Notes under the pieces: model-generated
What the model saw: the letters and a program-made list of their open reading frames with translations, nothing else
Database searches by the model: none
What the model was told of the DNA's origin: nothing
Part shown: positions 28,936 to 36,294 of the stretch, one piece after another
Layout: every line of letters begins with the position of its first letter
How positions within the stretch are numbered: position 1 is the first letter of the stretch
Translations under genes and position numbers: made by a program
Origin: Flagellimonas pelagia
GTDB taxonomy: Bacteria; Bacteroidota; Bacteroidia; Flavobacteriales; Flavobacteriaceae
DNA: 64,000 bases
Reading direction: 5' to 3'
NCBI RefSeq assembly: GCF_003584135.1
Contig: NZ_QXFI01000008.1
Span: 1-64,000, forward strand

Positions 28936-29943
28936 CTATCCTATTTGGAACATTTGGTTGAGCTTTCGAATCTGTTCGGGCCGACCCAGAACAATGACCT
29001 TACTTTTTGGCTGTAGGACAAGATCTGCCTCGGGGTTGATGATATATTTTCCATTGGGATCGATATACCCTATTATGGTACAGCCCGTTTTTCTTCTCAA
29101 ATCCAGATCGCGAAGTGAATTGCACTCCACTTGACTCGTAAAATCCTCAATTTCTACCTCTTCCAAATTGGTGGTATGTTCCCCTTCCAAGGACAATTGA
29201 TCCATAAAGGTGATCAAGTCGGGCATGACGACGAGGGATGCCATATGGTCCCCGCCGATCTTATCGGGCATGATTACTTTATTGGCCCCAGCAAACTGCA
29301 GTTTTTTAACAGAAGTGATCTGCGAGGCCCTACTGATGATGAACAGGTTTCTGTTCAATTGACGTGCCGACAACACCACAAAAAGGTTAGCGGCATCATC
29401 AGGGACCGCGGTGATCAAATATTGGGCCCTATCGATGCCCGCCTGCATAAGGATCTCATCTTCATTGGCATCACCCTCCACAAACAACACTTCTTCCCCA
29501 TGGCGTTCAATAATTTCCTTGTCCTTTTCAATGACGACAAAGGGTTTCCTATAGGCCATCAACTTTTCCGCTGCCTGCATCCCGTTCCTCCCATATCCGC
29601 ATACGACCACATGGTTGGAGAGTCCATCGATTTGTTTCTGCACTTTTTTCTTTTTTAACTGTTCAAGTGAATTTCTGGCCAAAATATATTCCGACACCAC
29701 CGAAATGGCGAAACCGAAAATAAAGACACTGGTCACGATTAAAAATACGGTAAAAATCTTTGCGTCGGCATCCAAAGGCCTGACTTCGGAAAAACCTACC
29801 GTGGTCACCGTAATGATGGTCATGTAGATGGCCTCGATCCATGTAAAACCCGAAAAGAACTTATACCCCAGCACCCCGATCAATAGGACGAAGACCATCA
29901 ACGAAAGGGCCAATACTATTTTGGAGCGCATCAGTCTTATCAT
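28936..29943 (-). CDS. Potassium-channel family protein with TrkA-N/TrkA-C (RCK) domains
   Basis: A two-span ion channel subunit (spans at about residues 8-28 and 66-88 from the ATG) with a pore loop between them and a cytoplasmic RCK region: Rossmann motif VVVCGYGRNGMQAAEKL near 110, then a TrkA-C domain ending VIVLGRPEQIRKLNQMF. The filter reads TTVGFSEV rather than the classic TVGYGD, so ion selectivity should not be assumed. Nucleotide or ligand gating is expected from the RCK fold. The frame also opens with TTG at 29949, overlapping the PspC stop by 4 bases; I prefer ATG 29943. Confidence 0.88.
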   Translation of the reverse strand: MIRLMRSKIVLALSLMVFVLLIGVLGYKFFSGFTWIEAIYMTIITVTTVGFSEVRPLDADAKIFTVFLIVTSVFIFGFAISVVSEYILARNSLEQLKKKKVQKQIDGLSNHVVVCGYGRNGMQAAEKLMAYRKPFVVIEKDKEIIERHGEEVLFVEGDANEDEILMQAGIDRAQYLITAVPDDAANLFVVLSARQLNRNLFIISRASQITSVKKLQFAGANKVIMPDKIGGDHMASLVVMPDLITFMDQLSLEGEHTTNLEEVEIEDFTSQVECNSLRDLDLRRKTGCTIIGYIDPNGKYIINPEADLVLQPKSKVIVLGRPEQIRKLNQMFQIG

Positions 29944-29945
29944 AA

Positions 29946-30173
29946 TCAAAGGTCAAATACGGAAGTTCTCTTGGTATAGATCAAATCTTTTATCCTAAGC
30001 CAAAAGGCCATGAAGAGGTATAGGGCAAATCCAAAGCCCAAGGTCACAAACGTCAGGTAAATAAAACTGGTACGCACCACCCGGGCACGTATCCCCAATC
30101 GTTCGGCAATACGCCTACAAACCTCAAAGCCCCTCTTTTGAAAGTAATAAAGGGTATTATAGAATAAAGACAT
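29946..30173 (-). CDS. PspC domain protein
   Basis: A 75-residue membrane protein. The PspC signature is visible: VCRRIAERLGIRARVVRTSF, then a membrane span FIYLTFVTLGFGFALYLFMA. Stand-alone PspC proteins are linked to envelope stress in other bacteria; here no other psp gene is near. It lies 8 bp after the DUF2851 gene and touches the ion channel gene, suggesting one transcript. Confidence 0.85.
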   Translation of the reverse strand: MSLFYNTLYYFQKRGFEVCRRIAERLGIRARVVRTSFIYLTFVTLGFGFALYLFMAFWLRIKDLIYTKRTSVFDL

Positions 30174-30181
30174 CCCTAAAA

Positions 30182-31462
30182 TTATGTATTTCTATTCAAT
30201 AAATGTGTGCCCACCACACATTGAAGGCATTTATTTTTTGAGCAATAGTTGTTGTACAGTTCCAATTTGGCCTGGCTCTCAAAAGCATTCTTGGTTTTGG
30301 GCCCCAACCCATCAAAGTGGGCAATGATAGAATTTTCCTCTTTTGTTACCTCAGATAGCAGGGCGATCAATTCTTCATCCACTTCATGACCCAGATGCCT
30401 CGCATGGCAAAACCTCAATGGAATCAAAGTGTTCACCACCAGTAGATCTATAAATTTATGGGAAAGCTTCTTGCCACTTTTCCTGGAAACTTTACCGAAG
30501 GTAAAATGGTTGTCCCAATATGGGCTGGTACCCACTTGGAAAACATCATAAACCTCTTTCAACCCAGAAGAACCTATCAAAATAGAGAACAGTTGGGGTT
30601 GACCATTATATAGATGGGCCAATTGCGATAGTCTTATGGTCGGAAAATTCGCTGGCCTTAACCCAAAGAATTCCGGTTTGGCTATCGTTTCAGACAGACC
30701 AAACTTATTGGCGAGGTATCCATATTCCTTTTGGAGCTGGAGATAATGGGCATCGGTACAATCCTGCTCGTTCAAAAGGCCAAAGTGGCCAAATAACAAA
30801 CTTTCCAATTGATGGGTATCATAGCTCGTTTTCCGGATGAGGGCAAAATCCAACTCCAAAGCCCTATCCAAAAAGAACGGACCGTTTACCTTGGAGCCAA
30901 AATTCTTGGCCAACAAGATGAAGAGGACCGCTTCCCAGTCGTTTTTGGTTTTGTTGAGCAGGTCGAAAATGAGCTCGGATTTATGCTCTAACCTTTCAAT
31001 GTACAATCGATGCATCCAACTTTCGAGCAAAAAAGGATCCATCTCCCCAAAATCCTTTTCACAGTTGATGAAGCCCGATCGGGAATTCTCCATGAGCGCC
31101 TTATATTTCAAAAGCAACTCTGAAGGAATAAAATTTCGCATTTCAAGGGTAGGAATCTTGGAACCATCCTTCCTAAAAACAACAACGTCATCTTCCCAAA
31201 CTACATGGAGGATGACGTTGTCGTAATTTTTGTCTATTTCGTGATGGTGTGCATACCAATCCGAAGATTTGAGGTGCATTTCCACATTCCCGGCCCACAA
31301 TTGCCCATCGATGGTAACGCTGGCATTGAAAAAATCCGGTCCGGCGTGACGGTTCTGTATTCCTATGGATTTAACCAAAACCGGTTCATCATCCGTAGTA
31401 CATAGCTGATTAGTTGGAAGCTTGTTATGCCTCCAAATAAAATGAAGTAGATCCTCTCGCAT
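30182..31462 (-). CDS. DUF2851 family protein
   Basis: This 426-residue soluble protein matches DUF2851, a Bacteroidota family: MREDLLHFIWRHNKLPTNQL at the start, then IGIQNRHAGPDFFNASVTID, GNVEMHLKSSDWYAHHH and VILHVVWEDD. The GPDFxxA and EMHLKSSDW motifs with H and D residues look like a nuclease-type or metal-binding core, but I know no demonstrated function. It is probably in a transcript with the PspC and channel genes (8-bp gap) and 23 bp after the rhodanese gene. Confidence 0.9.
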   Translation of the reverse strand: MREDLLHFIWRHNKLPTNQLCTTDDEPVLVKSIGIQNRHAGPDFFNASVTIDGQLWAGNVEMHLKSSDWYAHHHEIDKNYDNVILHVVWEDDVVVFRKDGSKIPTLEMRNFIPSELLLKYKALMENSRSGFINCEKDFGEMDPFLLESWMHRLYIERLEHKSELIFDLLNKTKNDWEAVLFILLAKNFGSKVNGPFFLDRALELDFALIRKTSYDTHQLESLLFGHFGLLNEQDCTDAHYLQLQKEYGYLANKFGLSETIAKPEFFGLRPANFPTIRLSQLAHLYNGQPQLFSILIGSSGLKEVYDVFQVGTSPYWDNHFTFGKVSRKSGKKLSHKFIDLLVVNTLIPLRFCHARHLGHEVDEELIALLSEVTKEENSIIAHFDGLGPKTKNAFESQAKLELYNNYCSKNKCLQCVVGTHLLNRNT

Positions 31463-31485
31463 CGATTTGGGGTAAATGTGGGGGC

Positions 31486-31797
31486 CTACTCTACTCTATC
31501 GCCATCCCAGTTCATAAAGCCACCTTCTAAGTTATATGCATTTTCAATTCCCATACTGTTCATAATGGCACAGGCCTGTCCACTGCGGTTGCCCGATCGG
31601 CAGTACACATAATAGTTTTTGGACTTGTCCAACTTTTCAAGTTCGATCAAAAACTCCTGTCCCAAATAAATATCGATGTTCACGGCGCCTGGAATATAAC
31701 CTTCTTCCATTTCCAACGGGGTGCGTACATCCAAAATGAAGGCGTTGTCATCATTTTCCAATTGTTCCGCCCATTCTTCTTGTGATAAATTTGCCAT
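31486..31797 (-). CDS. Single-domain rhodanese-like sulfurtransferase
   Basis: A 103-residue cytoplasmic protein with one rhodanese domain: FILDVRTPLEMEEGYIPGAVNI, then the active-site loop YVYCRSGNRSGQA with the catalytic Cys near residue 70, and AYNLEGGFMNWDG at the end. Such proteins carry sulfur as a cysteine persulfide. Substrate and partners are unknown. It lies after the TlpA-like gene, separated by a terminator. Confidence 0.93.
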   Translation of the reverse strand: MANLSQEEWAEQLENDDNAFILDVRTPLEMEEGYIPGAVNIDIYLGQEFLIELEKLDKSKNYYVYCRSGNRSGQACAIMNSMGIENAYNLEGGFMNWDGDRVE

Positions 31798-31819
31798 TTT
31801 ATTGTTTTATGTTCTGCAA

Positions 31820-31850
31820 AAATAAAAATCCGGAGCGTTACTCCGGATTT
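31820..31850 (-). terminator. Terminator after the TlpA-like gene
   Basis: AAATCCGGAG (31826-31835) pairs with CTCCGGATTT (31841-31850) across a 5-base loop and is followed on the minus strand by a T-rich run. It lies 54 bp past the thioredoxin-like gene. Confidence 0.85.
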
Positions 31851-31903
31851 ACACTAACATTATTTTAAACAACCTCTTACTCAGAAGCCATAAACAAAAT
31901 CCA

Positions 31904-32464
31904 TTACAACTTGGAGTCTGGTTTTTGGACAAAATCTTTCAAGGCAGCGTTCAATTCTTCATAGGTGAACCCATGTTCAAAAAAACTGTGTTTCTCCTTG
32001 TTATATATTAAGGTAGCGGGAATGCCCCCTCCCCACTCTTTGTCCACTTTGGGAATCCACTCATTTTGCTTGGGATCGTCCAAGATTACGACTTCCGATT
32101 GTATGCCCTTATTTTTCACATAAGGTTCCAATCTTGACTTCCACATATGCGGCATATCAAGGTTTACGAGTATTACTTTGATGTTATTATCTTTTTGCTC
32201 CGCCCCTACCTGCTCAAAATAAGGTAGTTCCTCCAAACAGGGTTTACACCAAGTGGCCCAAAAGTTTACAATGTAGGTTTGATCGTCTTCTTTGTGGAGT
32301 AAAGGTTCCAATCCTTCAAAATCATAGATGGGAAAGGCAACCTTTTCTTCCTTTTGAGATTCCACGGCAACTTCTTGGTCGTCAGTCACATCTTTCGGCT
32401 TCTTACCATCACCACAACCCAATAGAAGGAAAACCATCAAAAACAAAATCAATAACCTATTCAT
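31904..32464 (-). CDS. TlpA-type thioredoxin-like lipoprotein
   Basis: A 186-residue envelope protein. The signal peptide ends in a lipobox LLLGC with Cys17 as the lipidated residue. The thioredoxin fold has the active site FWATWCKPC (Cys73 and Cys76) and a later cis-Pro region GGIPATLIY. TlpA/ResA-like proteins reduce periplasmic disulfides, for example for cytochrome maturation. Its target here is not indicated by neighbours. It is divergent from the MarR gene; CAAATATA at 32538-32545 reads as a possible -7 element on the minus strand. Confidence 0.92.
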   Translation of the reverse strand: MNRLLILFLMVFLLLGCGDGKKPKDVTDDQEVAVESQKEEKVAFPIYDFEGLEPLLHKEDDQTYIVNFWATWCKPCLEELPYFEQVGAEQKDNNIKVILVNLDMPHMWKSRLEPYVKNKGIQSEVVILDDPKQNEWIPKVDKEWGGGIPATLIYNKEKHSFFEHGFTYEELNAALKDFVQKPDSKL

Positions 32465-32568
32465 TTACTGTTATTTACATTTATAAAATTAGTTAATGAA
32501 CCATCCCACTAATTCCTTTTAACAAAATTTTATCTGTCAAATATAAGGATGGAATCAAAAAATCGATA

Positions 32569-32587
32569 TACATTTGTATATACAAAT
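32569..32587 (+). promoter_or_regulatory. MarR promoter -7 element overlapped by a perfect palindrome (candidate operator)
   Basis: TACATTTG at 32569-32576 fits the -7 consensus TAnnTTTG. It overlaps ATTTGTATATACAAAT (32572-32587), a perfect 16-bp palindrome, 11 bp before the MarR start codon. MarR proteins commonly bind such palindromes and repress their own operon. A TTTG at -33 is not seen. Confidence 0.65.
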
Positions 32588-32598
32588 ATTGTTTATAC

Positions 32599-33045
32599 AT
32601 GAATGTTGAGGAAATTATAAAGACATCAAAGAAAATGCCCTTGGAAACCAGGACACTGATTCATTTGACCTTGGTGCACAACAAACTCAATGAGTTGGCG
32701 AGCAATGCATTAAAACCGTTTGATGTTTCCCTTCAACAGTTTAATGTGCTTCGCATTCTTAGGGGACAACAGGGTAAACCTGCGAACCTTTCGACCCTAA
32801 ATGATCGCATGGTCACCAAAATGAGCAATACCACCCGTTTGGTGGACAAACTTTTGGCCAAAGGTTATGTAATCAGGAATGTGTGCCCGTCGAATAGACG
32901 CAAAGTAGAAATCTTGATCACCGAGAAAGGCACGGAAGCATTATCTCAAATGGACAAAGCCGTTGCCGAGGCCGAAAGCATCATAGTACAACATTTTACC
33001 AAAGAAGAACTAGAACAATTAAACACCCTATTGGATAAATTTTAA
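32599..33045 (+). CDS. MarR family transcriptional regulator
   Basis: A 148-residue winged-helix DNA-binding protein: dimerisation helices, then VSLQQFNVLRILRGQQGKPANLSTLNDRM, the recognition helix and wing KMSNTTRLVDKLLAKGYVIRN with CPSNRRKVEILITEKG. MarR regulators respond to small molecules, often phenolics or oxidants. It is first in an operon with a nitroreductase (5-bp gap) and YceI (36-bp gap), consistent with control of a redox or xenobiotic response. The palindrome at 32572-32587 is its likely site. Confidence 0.93.
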   Translation: MNVEEIIKTSKKMPLETRTLIHLTLVHNKLNELASNALKPFDVSLQQFNVLRILRGQQGKPANLSTLNDRMVTKMSNTTRLVDKLLAKGYVIRNVCPSNRRKVEILITEKGTEALSQMDKAVAEAESIIVQHFTKEELEQLNTLLDKF

Positions 33046-33050
33046 ATAAC

Positions 33051-33683
33051 ATGAACACCGTTTTAGAACATAGAACCTGGCGCTATGCCACCAAAAAGTT
33101 CGATCCTTCCAAAAAGGTATCGGAACAAGACCTTGAAACCTTGTTGGAAGCCACTCGTTTAAGTGCGTCTTCCTATGGATTGCAACCCTATCACATTTTT
33201 GTGATTTCCGATCAGGAGACCAAAGAAAAATTAAAGCCTGCCTCATGGAACCAGTCGCAGATCGCAGACGCCTCTCACGTCATTGTTTTTGCTAATGCAA
33301 CCGATTTTGGAGAGGAGTTGGTGGACGATTTCCTAACCAATGTTGGCGAAACCCGAAACATACCCATGGAAGGCTTGAAAGGATACTCGGATTTTATGAA
33401 ATCAAAATTGTTGGATCTACCCGTGGAGACCAAGAGCACTTGGACCACCAAGCAAGCTTACATTGCTTTCAGCAATATGATGCAAGCTGCCGCTGAACTG
33501 AAGATAGATACTTGTCCCATGGAAGGTTTTGAATCGGACAAGTACAATGAAATTTTGGGTCTTACCGAAAAGAACCTGAATGCTGCGGTGGTGCTTCCCA
33601 TTGGCTATAGATCGGAAGAGGACGATACCCAGCATTGGGCCAAAGTGAGAAAATCAAAAGAAACCCTATTTACCCATATATAA
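33051..33683 (+). CDS. NAD(P)H-dependent oxidoreductase, nitroreductase family
   Basis: A 210-residue FMN enzyme similar in layout to NfsB/NfnB: HRTWRYATKKFDPSKKVSEQD, LSASSYGLQPYHIFVISDQETKE, a middle helix with NMMQAAAELKIDTCPMEGFE, and AAVVLPIGYRSEEDD at the end. These reduce nitro groups or quinones with NAD(P)H. It lies between a MarR regulator and YceI in one operon. The substrate is unknown. Confidence 0.93.
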   Translation: MNTVLEHRTWRYATKKFDPSKKVSEQDLETLLEATRLSASSYGLQPYHIFVISDQETKEKLKPASWNQSQIADASHVIVFANATDFGEELVDDFLTNVGETRNIPMEGLKGYSDFMKSKLLDLPVETKSTWTTKQAYIAFSNMMQAAAELKIDTCPMEGFESDKYNEILGLTEKNLNAAVVLPIGYRSEEDDTQHWAKVRKSKETLFTHI

Positions 33684-33719
33684 ACATTAAACCTTTTAAA
33701 ACAGATTATAAACAACAGT

Positions 33720-34292
33720 ATGAAAAAGATAATTTTAAGCCTCGCATTGATTACTTTATTTGGAGCCGCTGCCGTTGCGAATCCGATCAAAAAAGAAACC
33801 AAGGAAGTGAAGACTTCTGAAAGTAATGTTACCTGGAAGGGTTATAAAGTGGGCGGTTCACACACTGGAACCATTGCCCTTAAATCCGGAGCCCTTGAGT
33901 TTGATGGAGAAAAATTGGTAGGCGGCGAATTCGTAGTGGATATGACCAGTATCAACACCACCGATTTGGAAGGTGACTACAAAGGAAAATTGGACGGTCA
34001 CTTGAAGTCTGATGACTTTTTTGGCACTGACAATCACCCCACCGCCAAATTGGTTTTTACTAAAGTGAAAGCTACCGGCAAAAATTCCTATTCCGTTACC
34101 GGTGACCTTACTATTAAAGGAACTACAGAGCCCGTAACTTTTGACGTATCGGTTTATGGCGATAAGGCTACCGCCACTATGAAAGTGGACAGGACCAAAT
34201 ACAATGTAAAATACGGTTCAGGAATCATCGGTACCGCCAAGGACAAATTGATCTATGACGAATTTGATTTGGTAGTTGACCTGCAGATGTAG
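33720..34292 (+). CDS. YceI family periplasmic lipid-binding protein
   Basis: A 190-residue exported protein with signal peptide MKKIILSLALITLFGAAAVA and the YceI lipocalin-like barrel: VTWKGYKVGGSHTGTIALKSG, VDMTSINTTDLEG, HLKSDDFFGTDNHPTAKLVFT and DRTKYNVKYGSG. YceI proteins bind isoprenoid-type lipids and are often induced by stress or base. It is the last gene of the MarR operon and is followed by a terminator. Confidence 0.93.
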   Translation: MKKIILSLALITLFGAAAVANPIKKETKEVKTSESNVTWKGYKVGGSHTGTIALKSGALEFDGEKLVGGEFVVDMTSINTTDLEGDYKGKLDGHLKSDDFFGTDNHPTAKLVFTKVKATGKNSYSVTGDLTIKGTTEPVTFDVSVYGDKATATMKVDRTKYNVKYGSGIIGTAKDKLIYDEFDLVVDLQM

Positions 34293-34313
34293 TCAGCCCA
34301 TGTTTAGTGTGTG

Positions 34314-34349
34314 AAAATCCCGTTCGAGATAATCTTGGGCGGGATTTTT
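34314..34349 (+). terminator. Terminator after yceI
   Basis: AAAATCCCG (34314-34322) pairs with CGGGATTTT (34340-34348) and ends in a T run. It separates the MarR operon from the trp promoter. Confidence 0.75.
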
Positions 34350-34368
34350 AATTTTAAACAAAACAATG

Positions 34369-34399
34369 TTTGTCCGTTAAAAATTCCTCCCTATATTTG
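34369..34399 (+). promoter_or_regulatory. Promoter of the trp operon
   Basis: TTTG (34369-34372), a 19-base spacer and TATATTTG (34392-34399) match the Bacteroidota consensus exactly. Only five bases separate the -7 element from the leader-peptide ATG at 34405, so the transcript should begin at or within a few bases of that codon. Confidence 0.85.
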
Positions 34400-34404
34400 A
34401 AGCA

Positions 34405-34461
34405 ATGAATACTAGAGTAGCAAATAACTGGTGGTGGAACAACTTACGTCAAACGTCGTGA
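34405..34461 (+). CDS. trpL: trp operon leader peptide
   Basis: An 18-residue peptide, MNTRVANNWWWNNLRQTS, has three successive Trp codons (34429-34437). The stop codon (34459-34461) overlaps the sequence GTCGTGA, which can pair with the downstream TCACGAC. Translation of the Trp codons would sense charged tRNA-Trp and control the attenuator at 34489-34521. The peptide is not expected to act on its own. Confidence 0.9.
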   Translation: MNTRVANNWWWNNLRQTS

Positions 34462-34488
34462 GCTAAGTCCCCATTATAACTATACAAG

Positions 34489-34521
34489 AGGCTTGTCATC
34501 ACGACAGGCCTTTTTCTTTTT
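34489..34521 (+). terminator. trp attenuator terminator
   Basis: AGGCTTGTC (34489-34497) pairs with GACAGGCCT (34503-34511) with one T-G wobble and a 5-base loop, followed by a T-rich tract. The competing antiterminator pairs GTCGTGA (34455-34461) with TCACGAC (34499-34505), which uses the loop and three bases of the 3' arm. A ribosome stalled at the Trp codons leaves GTCGTGA free (read-through); one at the stop codon covers it (termination). Confidence 0.85.
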
Positions 34522-34537
34522 AAGAACTTTTGTTCTT

Positions 34538-34883
34538 ATTTCCGCGAAGGCGGAAATCTTAAAAGTTGAAAATGATTTTTTATGTCTATATCATATCGAA
34601 CAAACAAATGGGAACCATTTATATAGGCTATACCAACGATTTGAAAAAGAGAATGTATAGGCATAAGCATGGTGTTGGAAGCAAATTTGCAAGTAGATAT
34701 AATCTAAAAATATTGGTCTACTATGAAAAATTTAAATTTCCAATGCCTGCAATCAGAAGAGAGAAACAATTAAAAAAATGGAATAGAGATTGGAAAATCA
34801 ACCTAATAAATGATTTCAATCCAAATTGGGAAGATTTAACCTATTTCTTCGATTAACCAAAAAACTTTCCACCTCCGTGGAAA
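34538..34883 (+). mobile_element. Candidate GIY-YIG/hairpin element, copy 1 (between trp attenuator and trpE)
   Basis: The unit comprises an upstream hairpin ATTTCCGC-GAAG-GCGGAAAT (34538-34557), a GIY-YIG gene and a downstream hairpin TTTCCAC-CTCC-GTGGAAA (34866-34883). Seen from the outside, both ends share TTTCC...GGAAA in inverted orientation. The layout matches copies 2 and 3, though the outer TGTCA/TGACA is not kept. The downstream hairpin ends only 5 bases before the trpE ATG. Calling it mobile is inference. Confidence 0.6.
34572..34856 (+). CDS. GIY-YIG nuclease family protein, copy 1
   Basis: A 94-residue single-domain protein: GIY-YIG motifs YVYIISN and TIYIGYTNDLKKRMYRHK, then the catalytic-Glu helix RREKQLKKWNRDWKINLI. 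It resembles the stand-alone GIY-YIG proteins (UPF0213/YhbQ-like) common in Flavobacteriia. The frame also allows a TTG start at 34566, but ATG 34572 gives the normal family start. It is the first gene after the trp attenuator and so would be transcribed under Trp control. It is more diverged from copies 2 and 3 than they are from each other. Nuclease activity and any role in element movement are inferred. Confidence 0.85.
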   Translation: MIFYVYIISNKQMGTIYIGYTNDLKKRMYRHKHGVGSKFASRYNLKILVYYEKFKFPMPAIRREKQLKKWNRDWKINLINDFNPNWEDLTYFFD

Positions 34884-34888
34884 TAGAA

Positions 34889-36292
34889 ATGAAAATGATA
34901 TATTCTTTAAAAACACATTACAAAAAAATCTTGGCAGACACCATTACCCCGGTAAGTGTCTACCTTAAGGTCAGGGACAAGTTCCCGAACAGCATTTTGC
35001 TGGAAAGTAGCGACTACCACGCCAATGACAACAGTTTTTCGTATATCTGTTGCAATCCCATTGCCTATATCAAGGTGGAGAACGAGACCATCACCCAACA
35101 ATTTCCCGATGGTAAAAAGGTAGAAACTGTGATTGACCCTAAAACGGATGTAACCGAAGTCATACACAACTTTGCCAAACAGTTCTCAGTGACCCAAAAC
35201 GGTTTCAAGTTCATCTACAATGGTCTTTTTGGTTACATGGCGTATGATGCCGTCCGTTATTTTGAGGATGTAGAGATTTCAAAAAAGGACGATTCCGTCA
35301 GCATACCCGATATCTATTACGCAGTATACCAGAACATCATTGCCATCAACCATTTTAAGAACGAGGCCTATCTGTTCGCCCACTGCTATGATTCGGAAAG
35401 TAATGTGGACGAAATCGAGCAACTTTTCAATGTACGCACTTTTGCATCATACAATTTTAACAAGGAAGGAGAGCCAAAATCCAATTTAAAGGATGAGGAA
35501 TACAAGGAACATGTGGAACTTGCCAAAAAACACTGCCAACGTGGAGATGTATTCCAATTGGTACTTTCCCGAAGGTTCACCCAAAAGTTCAAGGGAGACG
35601 AGTTTAATGTGTACCGTGCCCTACGTTCCATTAACCCCTCCCCTTATCTATTCTATTTTGATTACGGCAACTTCAAGATTTTTGGAAGCTCGCCCGAGGC
35701 ACAATTGATAGTGAAAGAAGGCAAGGCAGAGATCCATCCCATTGCCGGCACCTACAAACGTACCGGGAATGATGAAAAGGATGCCGAACTTGCCAAAAAA
35801 CTGGCCCAAGACGACAAGGAAAATAGCGAGCATGTGATGTTGGTAGATCTGGCACGAAACGACCTCAGCAGAAATGGCAACACCGTAAATGTGGAAACCT
35901 ATCGCGAGGTGCAGTATTTTTCCCATGTGATCCATTTGGTTTCCAAAGTAACCGGGCAAAAAAAGAAGGATATCAGCACCATGAAAGTGGTGGCCGATAC
36001 TTTCCCGGCAGGAACTTTGAGCGGTGCTCCCAAGCACATGGCCATGCAACTCATTGAAAAATATGAAAAAACCAGCCGTTCCTATTATGGAGGTGCCATC
36101 GGGTTTATGGATTTTGAAGGCAACTTTAACCATGCCATCATGATCCGAACCTTCTTGAGCAAAAACCACGAACTGCATTACCAGGCAGGAGCTGGATTGG
36201 TGGCCGCATCCAACGCCGAAGATGAACTACAGGAAACCTATAACAAATTGGGCGCTTTGAACAAAGCCCTTGAAATTGCCGAAACGATCTAA
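34889..36292 (+). CDS. trpE: Anthranilate synthase component I
   Basis: TrpE converts chorismate to anthranilate with ammonia from TrpG, the first committed step to tryptophan. From ATG 34889 the protein has 467 residues. The feedback motif LLES (Trp-binding) is near residue 31, and the chorismate-binding core includes HPIAGTYKRTGNDEKDAELA, ENSEHVMLVDLARND and GGAIGFMDFEGNFNHAIMIR. The frame opens further upstream (34826), but that part overlaps the GIY-YIG gene and a hairpin, so I exclude it. The stop is 2 bp before trpG. A hairpin just upstream (34866-34883) could affect initiation. Confidence 0.97.
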   Translation: MKMIYSLKTHYKKILADTITPVSVYLKVRDKFPNSILLESSDYHANDNSFSYICCNPIAYIKVENETITQQFPDGKKVETVIDPKTDVTEVIHNFAKQFSVTQNGFKFIYNGLFGYMAYDAVRYFEDVEISKKDDSVSIPDIYYAVYQNIIAINHFKNEAYLFAHCYDSESNVDEIEQLFNVRTFASYNFNKEGEPKSNLKDEEYKEHVELAKKHCQRGDVFQLVLSRRFTQKFKGDEFNVYRALRSINPSPYLFYFDYGNFKIFGSSPEAQLIVKEGKAEIHPIAGTYKRTGNDEKDAELAKKLAQDDKENSEHVMLVDLARNDLSRNGNTVNVETYREVQYFSHVIHLVSKVTGQKKKDISTMKVVADTFPAGTLSGAPKHMAMQLIEKYEKTSRSYYGGAIGFMDFEGNFNHAIMIRTFLSKNHELHYQAGAGLVAASNAEDELQETYNKLGALNKALEIAETI

Positions 36293-36294
36293 CC

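Noticed and set aside
34826..34888. Upstream start of trpE
   Set aside because: The extension overlaps the GIY-YIG gene and a hairpin and does not look like TrpE; ATG 34889 is used.
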